From an uncultured Microbacteriaceae bacterium (GTDB lineage Bacteria; Actinomycetota; Actinomycetes; Actinomycetales; Microbacteriaceae), in the NCBI GenBank assembly GCA_903915075.1, contig CAIWRM010000104.1, positions 1 through 34,407 of the forward strand: a stretch of DNA of 34,407 bases, written 5' to 3'. Of this stretch, positions 27,950-34,407 are shown one piece after another (position 1 is the first letter of the stretch; each line of letters starts with the position of its first letter). Both the position numbers and the translations under genes were made by a program. Under the pieces are notes generated by a model. The model did no database searches and had not been told where the DNA came from. It saw only the letters and a list, made by a program, of their open reading frames with translations.

Positions 27950-29422
27950 CTAGTCGCCCCGCACCCTGCGCTTGCGAGCCGCGATCCGACGAGCGGCCGC
28001 TCGGTCGCGCTGCTCCATGTGGGACAGACGCGATTCGATCGAATGCATCATCTCGTTGACACGTGCTGAGGTGCCGGCCAGACGCAAGCGCCCGCGAGAG
28101 AAGAACAAGACGAAAGCAGCAGCAAACAACAACACGCTACCGATAATCACGCCGGTCATTACTCGAGCCGAAAGACCAGTGTCGGGCATGGTCGGGACGA
28201 TTGCCGTGTCAGAAATTTTCGTGATGGTGCAGTCTGAGGCTAGTTCGACCCAGGTGCTGTCGGTGACCGCTGCGTCACTGGCATCCACGCCAGTGAGGAT
28301 GAGTTCGTGAATTCCGTCGGAGCCACACACGGCAAGAGGGAGTGTGATTGTTTCTGAGAAGGCACCGTCGCCGTCCGTTGTTCCCTGCGACAGAACGACC
28401 GGATCGGAGTGCATGGTGAAGTCAAAACCGCTGGCTGCCTTGAGGTCGGTGCCCGTAATGGTTGCCGTCTGACCATTGAGTTTGTCACCCACCTCCGCGT
28501 TCAGCGTGAGGTCCACAACGGCCATGGGATCGGGATCAGTATCCGGATCCGAGTTGTTCGTGTTGTCGGTGACCTCTTCGGGCGTCAAATACGTGTTGTA
28601 GATACGGATGTAGCGAATCGAGCCTTCGAGATCAGCATCGCCCGTGAAGTTACTGCGTCCCAAGAATGCAGAAGGTCGAGTCGTTGTCAGAGGAAGCGGA
28701 TAGGCAGATCCGTTCGGAACAGAAGGAGTGATGTCCACATTTTCATTGCTTGCAGAGGCCACTCGCGTGGGTAACTCAACGCCGTCCTTGTAAATACGAC
28801 ACACGGAACCGTCAAGGGTCAATATCCACTTGTGAAGCGTGCGGTCTCCTGCGGGGCCGAGTGCGCCTCCCGCGACGTCGGTGTGGCAGCGACCTTGGTT
28901 TGTGCCGTTGATCCAGGTCTCGAGAGTCAACTCATTTCGTGAGCCGATCTGACCGACCCAGAAAACGTTGGCAACATTCGAGATATCAGAAAATGAAGAC
29001 GATTGAGCGAGAGCGAAGTCAAAAACTCGCTCCCAGGGGCTCCGCGCGGAGCCAAACTCACCCTCGAACTCGATGGTGAGGCCGTTGGTGAAATTATCGA
29101 AATCGCCATTTAGGTCGACAAATCCCGAGCCGTTTGCTCCGCCGGAGAATTGCATCGTTTGAGTTCCCGAATTGAAAGTCACTCCACCCGTGAGGGTGCC
29201 GTCTCGCCCGCTACCAGAGATGTCCGTCCAGGTTGTTCCGCTGCCGCCGTACGACGAGGACTTGGAGGCATCCAAATAAATCATGAGCCCATCGGTCACA
29301 TAGGCCTGTGCCGGGGCAGCAACGCCAAAGACCGTCGTGGCAACAACGCCGAGGGCAACAAGAATGCCAGAAGTGCGCGAGGCCGCGCCGGTGGAGGGGG
29401 CTGTGGTTTTCCGCAGAAACAT
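27950..29422 (-). CDS. Secreted LamG-like (concanavalin A-like) surface protein with LPXTG-like MPDTG motif and C-terminal TM
   Basis: Signal peptide (VALGVVATTVFGVAAPAQA), LamG-type segment GLMIYLDASKSSSYGGSGTTWTDISGSGRDGTLTGGVTFNSG...QFSGGANGSGFVDLNG, Ig-like segment, MPDTG followed by TM VMTGVIIGSVLLFAAAFVLFF and a basic tail. Confidence 0.8.
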   Translation of the reverse strand: MFLRKTTAPSTGAASRTSGILVALGVVATTVFGVAAPAQAYVTDGLMIYLDASKSSSYGGSGTTWTDISGSGRDGTLTGGVTFNSGTQTMQFSGGANGSGFVDLNGDFDNFTNGLTIEFEGEFGSARSPWERVFDFALAQSSSFSDISNVANVFWVGQIGSRNELTLETWINGTNQGRCHTDVAGGALGPAGDRTLHKWILTLDGSVCRIYKDGVELPTRVASASNENVDITPSVPNGSAYPLPLTTTRPSAFLGRSNFTGDADLEGSIRYIRIYNTYLTPEEVTDNTNNSDPDTDPDPMAVVDLTLNAEVGDKLNGQTATITGTDLKAASGFDFTMHSDPVVLSQGTTDGDGAFSETITLPLAVCGSDGIHELILTGVDASDAAVTDSTWVELASDCTITKISDTAIVPTMPDTGLSARVMTGVIIGSVLLFAAAFVLFFSRGRLRLAGTSARVNEMMHSIESRLSHMEQRDRAAARRIAARKRRVRGD

Positions 29423-29481
29423 GGAATTAAGTTTAGTGGACCTTCAGTCCGAACGCACTCCGTTGTTACGTTCCGTTGTGA

Positions 29482-29715
29482 CTCACTTCTGAGCTGGGGG
29501 GTGATGGCGGCGAAAACCTCCAAACGGCGCAAGACATCCTCCAAAGCCTGGGGAGTTATATTCTCAGCCAAGAAGACGCGACACCTGCAGGTCGAATCCA
29601 GATTCTTGACAGGAATTGGTACGTGTGCAGCCAATACCCGGAAGCAGGCGCCACGGTTGCCGTCAGTGACTTGGTGACTCTGTGGAATGTAAAGCTCGAG
29701 GAAGCCTGCCCTTAA
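29482..29715 (+). pseudogene. 3' remnant of a PASTA-like actinobacterial secreted/lipoprotein gene, lacking a start codon
   Basis: Open frame after an in-frame TGA (29479): LTSELGGDGGENLQTAQDILQSLGSYILSQEDATPAGRIQILDRNWYVCSQYPEAGATVAVSDLVTLWNVKLEEACP*. No plausible upstream ATG/GTG/TTG in frame. Confidence 0.65.
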
Positions 29716-29792
29716 TGGCTCCGGTCAGCGAACTTTTCCAAGCCCGCTGAGATAACGTTCAAGCTCTAAGTCACGGTCGAAATGACCGGTTC

Positions 29793-31088
29793 CTAGGCCG
29801 ACTCGGCCTGCGGGAGGGTGTCGTTCTTGGCCGCGGCCTTGCGCGAGATCATTGTGGGAGGTGCGTTATTCACAACAGCGTCGAGCGTGACAATGACCTT
29901 GGCGATGGTCTCGGTTGAGGGAACCTCAAACATGATGGGTCCCAGCACGTCTTCCATGATGGCGCGAAGCCCGCGGGCGCCCGTTTGGCGGGTCACGGCG
30001 AGATCGGCGATGGCCTCAAGTGCGTCGTTCTCAAAGTCGAGCTCAACGTTGTCGAGAGCGAACATGCGCTGATACTGCTTGACGAGCGCGTTCTTGGGGA
30101 CGGTGAGAATCTCCATGAGCGCATCGCGATCTAGGGGCGAAACCGACGCCACCACAGGGAGACGACCGATGAACTCGGGAATCAGGCCAAACTTGTGCAG
30201 GTCTTCGGGAAGAACCTCCATGTAGAGGTCGCGCGAATCGTCCTTGCTGTGGATGGGCGAACCAAAACCGATGCCCTTCTTGCCCACGCGCTGGGAAACA
30301 ATCTCGTCGAGGCCCGCGAACGCTCCCGCGACGATAAAGAGGACGTTGGTGGTGTCAATCTGAATGAACTCTTGGTGGGGGTGCTTGCGCCCGCCCTGCG
30401 GCGGCACCGAGGCCACTGTTCCCTCGAGAATCTTGAGCAGCGCCTGTTGCACGCCCTCACCCGATACGTCACGGGTTATCGAAGGATTCTCGGCCTTGCG
30501 CGAAATCTTGTCGATTTCGTCGATGTAGATGATGCCCGTTTCGGCGCGGGCCACATCGAAGTCGGCAGACTGCAGCAACTTGAGCAAAATGTTCTCGACG
30601 TCTTCGCCAACATATCCGGCTTCGGTAAGCGCCGTGGCGTCGGCAACGGCGAACGGCACGTTGAGTCGACGAGCGAGGGTCTGCGCCAAGTAGGTTTTGC
30701 CACAGCCCGTGGGCCCAATCAGCAGGATGTTGCTCTTAGCGATCTCTACCTCGTCGGCCTTGACATCTGCCGGCGCAATAGCGGCTGCGGCACGCACACG
30801 CTTGTAGTGGTTGTAGACGGCCACCGACAGGGCGCGCTTGGCCGGCTCTTGGCCAATGACGTATTCGTCGAGGAAAGCAAAGATCTCTTTGGGCTTGGGC
30901 AGTTCGAAGTCTTCGGCTTCGGTCTCTTTGGCTTCAGCCAGGCGCTCTTCGATGATCTCGTTACAGAGCTCTACGCACTCGTCGCAGATGTACACACCCG
31001 GGCCGGCAATGAGCTGCTGTACCTGCTTTTGGCTCTTGCCACAGAAAGAACACTTGAGCATTTCGGCGCTCTCACCAATGCGCGTCAT
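29793..31088 (-). CDS. clpX: ATP-dependent Clp protease ATP-binding subunit ClpX
   Basis: Zn-binding [96 protein letters not shown]. Confidence 0.98.
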   Translation of the reverse strand: MTRIGESAEMLKCSFCGKSQKQVQQLIAGPGVYICDECVELCNEIIEERLAEAKETEAEDFELPKPKEIFAFLDEYVIGQEPAKRALSVAVYNHYKRVRAAAAIAPADVKADEVEIAKSNILLIGPTGCGKTYLAQTLARRLNVPFAVADATALTEAGYVGEDVENILLKLLQSADFDVARAETGIIYIDEIDKISRKAENPSITRDVSGEGVQQALLKILEGTVASVPPQGGRKHPHQEFIQIDTTNVLFIVAGAFAGLDEIVSQRVGKKGIGFGSPIHSKDDSRDLYMEVLPEDLHKFGLIPEFIGRLPVVASVSPLDRDALMEILTVPKNALVKQYQRMFALDNVELDFENDALEAIADLAVTRQTGARGLRAIMEDVLGPIMFEVPSTETIAKVIVTLDAVVNNAPPTMISRKAAAKNDTLPQAESA

Positions 31089-31141
31089 GTGACCTCCTCA
31101 TGCCAATCGGGTTCGCAACGCGCGGGGATTCGCAACGATGC

Positions 31142-31156
31142 TTAGGGCGAGCCTAA
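31142..31156. promoter_or_regulatory. TTAGG-N5-CCTAA palindrome upstream of clpX (weakly DtxR/IdeR-like)
   Basis: TTAGGGCGAGCCTAA, about 54 nt upstream of the clpX ATG. Shorter than the 19-bp DtxR/IdeR consensus. Confidence 0.25.
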
Positions 31157-31215
31157 TCCCAAACTCGGACAACAAATGACACATCCTCGGGCGCGCCCTG
31201 CCAGGCCTCACGCGC

Positions 31216-32394
31216 CTAGGTAATTGCCTTTCGTGTGAGCAAAACGGCGAGGAGCGCCTGAATGCACAGCACCCCGACGGCCGCGAGAAGTAAGCCATAA
31301 CTCTGCATGCTGTCGGCCGGTATTCCCAAGATGGCCAGGGTCGAAATAATCACCACACCGACAAGGTGCACGACCGCAGGCGCCGACAGGCGCCGATCAC
31401 GCAAGAGTGTCATCCAGAGAATTGCCCCGGCAATGCTCGCTAAGGGCAACGATGTCCACGTACCCTCATCGCTAATGCGGAGGAGTTCGGCAGTAGGTGT
31501 CTTTGTCATCCAGGTGCACGCCACAATCGCTACCGTGCTGCTCAGCACGAGCAAGAAGTGCGCTCCGAGTCGTGCGTAGGAACGACCGAGCTGCGTCGAA
31601 ATCTCGGTCTCGGCCAACGCCGGAAAGTACAGCGCCCAAATAGCGAAGACGAGAACAACAGATGCCACAAAGAAGGCTGGTTGAGGGATGGCGCCGTCTG
31701 TTCCCACGCTCGTGAGAAGAAGCAAGAAAGAGTCGCCCAACACAATGAGCAGGATGAGGCCGAAACGTTCTTGGATGACGTGCGCACGAACGCGACTCGA
31801 ACTATCGACGAGCTGCGGAATCAAGGTCAGAGCGCCCGCGATCGTGACGCCAGCGCCAGCGAAGAAAACAAGATTGGAGAACTCAACGCCACCCCAGGTA
31901 AGGCTCGGTGAGACCCATGCCCCGGCAAAAAAGATTAACGACGCGAACGTCAACAGCACGACTCGGCGCCGTAAGTGAGAATTCCGCGGTCCCCAGGCGT
32001 CACGGTGCAAACCCGTGAGCACGGCCGAACAACCGAGCGCAACGGAGAGGGCGGCAAAACCCCAGGCGTTTTGCAACCCCTTGCCGTGTCCGAGCGAGAG
32101 TGCAGCCAAAATGATGGCCGACATCTGCACGAATCCGATTATTCGATGCGGCCAGGTTTCTACTGCGCTGACGAGAGACTCGATGGTGGTGACGGCCCAG
32201 ATCGAATAGATCAGCATGATGCACCCGGCCACAAAGGCTGACGTCACCCACGTGGGATTGGCCTGATACATCTTGGCCGTCTGGCTAAAGGCAGCGACGA
32301 CAACGAGGTCAAAGAACAGAACGAACCAGGGAATGTTCGACGGGTTAAGTCCCGTACCCATGGGTTGCTTCGTTACCTGAGACACGCTCTCCAT
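31216..32394 (-). CDS. Low temperature requirement protein A (LtrA)-like membrane protein
   Basis: WFVLFFDLVVVAAFSQTAKMYQ..., HVIQERFGLILLIVLGDSFLLLLTSVG are typical of the LtrA family. Multiple hydrophobic helices. Start MESVSQ (32394) or 32409. Confidence 0.85.
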   Translation of the reverse strand: MESVSQVTKQPMGTGLNPSNIPWFVLFFDLVVVAAFSQTAKMYQANPTWVTSAFVAGCIMLIYSIWAVTTIESLVSAVETWPHRIIGFVQMSAIILAALSLGHGKGLQNAWGFAALSVALGCSAVLTGLHRDAWGPRNSHLRRRVVLLTFASLIFFAGAWVSPSLTWGGVEFSNLVFFAGAGVTIAGALTLIPQLVDSSSRVRAHVIQERFGLILLIVLGDSFLLLLTSVGTDGAIPQPAFFVASVVLVFAIWALYFPALAETEISTQLGRSYARLGAHFLLVLSSTVAIVACTWMTKTPTAELLRISDEGTWTSLPLASIAGAILWMTLLRDRRLSAPAVVHLVGVVIISTLAILGIPADSMQSYGLLLAAVGVLCIQALLAVLLTRKAIT

Positions 32395-32422
32395 TGTGCC
32401 GGGTCGCACGCCGGCACGCCCA

Positions 32423-33091
32423 CTAAATGACGGGAGTGTTCTTGCGGGTGGTCAGCACCTGATCAATCAGACCGTACTCGAGCGCTTCCTGAGCCGAGAG
32501 AATCTTGTCGCGGTCGATGTCTTTGTTGACCTCTTCCGCGGTCTTGTTGGACTGACGCGCCAGCGTCTCTTCGAGCCAGGTGCGCATGCGGGCAATCTCG
32601 CGCGCCTGAATCTCGATGTCGCTCGCTTGGCCGCGACCCGATTCGCCCATGGCGGGCTGGTGGATGAGGATGCGTGAGTTGGGCAGAGCGAGACGTTTGC
32701 CGGGAGCTCCCGCGGCCAACAGAACGGCGGCTGCCGAGGCTGCCTGACCGAGGCACACCGTCTGAACTTCGGGACGGATGTACTGCATGGTGTCGTAGAT
32801 GGCCGTCATGGCCGTGAACGACCCGCCGGGCGAGTTGATGTACATGGTGATGTCGCGATCAGGGTCCTGGCTCTCGAGCACGAGAAGCTGGGCCATCACG
32901 TCGTCGGCCGAGGTGTCGTCTACCTGCACACCGAGAAAGATGATGCGGTCGTCGAAGAGCTTGCCGTAGGGGTCCTGCTGGCGAAAGCCGTAAGACGTGC
33001 GCTCTTGGAACTGCGGGATGATGTAGCGCGAGCCGGGAGCGTCAACGCCCGAGGAGCCGAAGGCCGAGTTGCCGATGTTGGGGGTGTACAT
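32423..33091 (-). CDS. clpP2: ATP-dependent Clp protease proteolytic subunit (ClpP2-type)
   Basis: [105 protein letters not shown]. Confidence 0.96.
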   Translation of the reverse strand: MYTPNIGNSAFGSSGVDAPGSRYIIPQFQERTSYGFRQQDPYGKLFDDRIIFLGVQVDDTSADDVMAQLLVLESQDPDRDITMYINSPGGSFTAMTAIYDTMQYIRPEVQTVCLGQAASAAAVLLAAGAPGKRLALPNSRILIHQPAMGESGRGQASDIEIQAREIARMRTWLEETLARQSNKTAEEVNKDIDRDKILSAQEALEYGLIDQVLTTRKNTPVI

Positions 33092-33109
33092 AGTTGTCCT
33101 CGTCGCCTT

Positions 33110-33706
33110 CTACGCTTTCGCGCCCTGGTTCGTTCCGCCGCCGCCAAAGACATCGCCGGCCGATTCGCGCACGTGGTCGACGAATCCATACTCAAGTGCC
33201 TCTTGGGCGGTGAACCAGCGGTCGCGGTCTCCGTCGGCGTTGATCTGCTCAACGCTCTTGCCGGTTTGCCCGGCCGTGATCTCGGCGAGGCGCGTCTTCA
33301 TGGAGTTGATGAGTTGAGCCTGAGTCTGGATATCGCTGGAGGTTCCACCGAATCCACCGTGCGGCTGGTGCAACAGCACGCGCGCGTTGGGCGTGATGTA
33401 GCGCTTGCCCTTGGTTCCCGAGGTGAGGAGGAGCTGACCCATCGAAGCCGCCATACCAATACCCACCGTCACGATGTCGTTCGGCACGAACTGCATGGTG
33501 TCGTAGATGGCCATGCCCGCGGTGATCGAACCACCGGGCGAGTTGATGTAGAGGTAGATGTCGCGCTTGGCGTCCTCGGCCGCGAGCAGCAACATCTTGG
33601 CGCAAATCTCGTTGGCGTTGTCGTCGCGCACCTCTGAACCAAGCCAGATGATGCGGTCTTTGAGAAGCCGGTCGAAGACCGAGTTGGGGGCCTGCATTTC
33701 GGCCAT
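33110..33706 (-). CDS. clpP1: ATP-dependent Clp protease proteolytic subunit (ClpP1-type)
   Basis: [103 protein letters not shown]. Ser/His catalytic motifs intact. Confidence 0.96.
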   Translation of the reverse strand: MAEMQAPNSVFDRLLKDRIIWLGSEVRDDNANEICAKMLLLAAEDAKRDIYLYINSPGGSITAGMAIYDTMQFVPNDIVTVGIGMAASMGQLLLTSGTKGKRYITPNARVLLHQPHGGFGGTSSDIQTQAQLINSMKTRLAEITAGQTGKSVEQINADGDRDRWFTAQEALEYGFVDHVRESAGDVFGGGGTNQGAKA

Positions 33707-33798
33707 GTGATGCTCCGTTCGACGTAACGCGACACCCCCACACGAGGGTGTCTTGACGCTTTCGACACTAGCCGAGGCAGACCCACCGAAACGGCGAT

Positions 33799-33812
33799 GT
33801 TCGCCGTGGGCG
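33799..33812 (-). promoter_or_regulatory. Candidate ClgR-binding site upstream of clpP1P2
   Basis: Minus strand CGCCCACGGCGAAC matches the CGCYNANRGCGWWS core as I remember it for ClgR. It lies about 93 nt upstream of the clpP1 ATG and about 30 nt upstream of a TAGTGT -10-like box. Confidence 0.45.
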
Positions 33813-33821
33813 CATCACGCG

Positions 33822-33895
33822 GGTTGAGTAGCCGACGCAGTCGGCGTTGCTCGCCGGTTGAGTAGCCGACGCAGTCGGCGTATCGAAACCCCGCG
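33822..33895. repeat. Intergenic copy of the palindromic repeat element, with tandem 34-bp unit
   Basis: GGTTGAGTAGCCGACGCAGTCGGCGTTGCTCGCC followed by GGTTGAGTAGCCGACGCAGTCGGCGTATCGAAACCCCGCG. Hairpin core GCCGAC-GCA-GTCGGC. Confidence 0.92.
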
Positions 33896-33906
33896 ACAGA
33901 GCTGGC

Positions 33907-34407
33907 TTAGCGCAGCGTCTCGAGAATGGCGGAGTTGTCGAGAAGCTTCGCAGCGCGAGCTCCCAGCCACGCCAGGTTCATGTTGGCGAACTCCACATCG
34001 TCGGTGCCGAGCGCGTCGGTGGCCATGACAACCTGAAACCCGCGCTGGTAAGCGCCGAGCACGGCGGCTCGCACGCACGTCTGCGTATAGACGCCACAGA
34101 CCACAACGGTCTCCACGCCCTGCGCCCGCAACCACGGCTCGAGCCCAGGATCGACAAACCCGTCATAGTGCTGCTTGATGGCGACAAACTCGCCATCGGC
34201 CGGACGAAGCGGTTCGGGGGCCAGCACGCCGGGCGTTCCCGCCACGCAGAGCATCTTGTCGGGCAGCCAGTGAGGCATGGCATCCGAGCCATCGGGCGCA
34301 CAGACGGTGTGAATGTGCGCCACAGGCGCACCGGCAGCGCGAAACGCCTGAAGCAGTTGGGCCGCGCCCGAGATAACCTCGTCACGCGTTGGCGTCATGC
34401 CACGGGC
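33907..34407 (-). CDS. Isochorismatase family cysteine hydrolase (5' partial, runs off the right edge)
   Basis: LLQAFRAAGAPVAHIHTV, HYDGFVDPGLEPWLRAQGVETVVVCGVYTQTCVRAAVLGAYQRGFQVVMATDAL. The usual N-terminal catalytic Asp segment is missing; frame stays open to the edge. Confidence 0.88.
   Translation of the reverse strand, partial: ARGMTPTRDEVISGAAQLLQAFRAAGAPVAHIHTVCAPDGSDAMPHWLPDKMLCVAGTPGVLAPEPLRPADGEFVAIKQHYDGFVDPGLEPWLRAQGVETVVVCGVYTQTCVRAAVLGAYQRGFQVVMATDALGTDDVEFANMNLAWLGARAAKLLDNSAILETLR

Noticed and set aside
29150-29677. 175-aa plus-strand ORF crossing the LamG gene start and the PASTA-like remnant
   Set aside because: It is in a different frame from the PASTA-like peptide and is antisense to the signal-peptide region; no coherent protein.
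30195-31145. 316-aa plus-strand ORF
   Set aside because: Antisense of clpX; composition is the complement of the ClpX coding sequence.

Overview
The window is about 34.4 kb of high-GC actinobacterial chromosome. Gene content and order look like Microbacteriaceae, judged from remembered family features only. It is mostly conserved housekeeping sequence: a DnaE2-type polymerase (5'-truncated at the left edge), a FUSC-like transporter, YceI, a GH3 hydrolase, an LLM oxidoreductase, an orphan MsiK/UgpC-type ABC ATPase, a TetR regulator, tRNA-Ala(GGC), and the minus-strand run rne - rplU - rpmA - obgE - proB - proA - small membrane ORF - nadD - Pro-rich tail-anchored protein - rsfS. These are followed by a VKOR protein, the minus-strand cluster [T-box]-ileS-folC-DUF4233-ndk, a divergent valS, a LamG/MPDTG surface protein, clpX, an LtrA-like protein, clpP2, clpP1 and a partial isochorismatase-like hydrolase. 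I found no phage, IS element, CRISPR array, or obvious defence or biosynthetic system. The strongest unusual signals are: (1) a palindromic repeat inserted in frame, and internally amplified as 30-bp units, inside the ileS coding region, with a sister copy just upstream of clpP1; (2) a translational-type T-box leader heading an overlapping ileS-folC-DUF4233-ndk cluster; (3) a single-base frameshift splitting a conserved-looking small membrane ORF between proA and nadD; (4) a start-less PASTA-like gene remnant next to an MPDTG surface protein; (5) a ClgR-like site upstream of clpP1P2. Start coordinates were adjusted from the ORF track where homology or ribosome-binding sites suggested a later start. 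No database search was possible.
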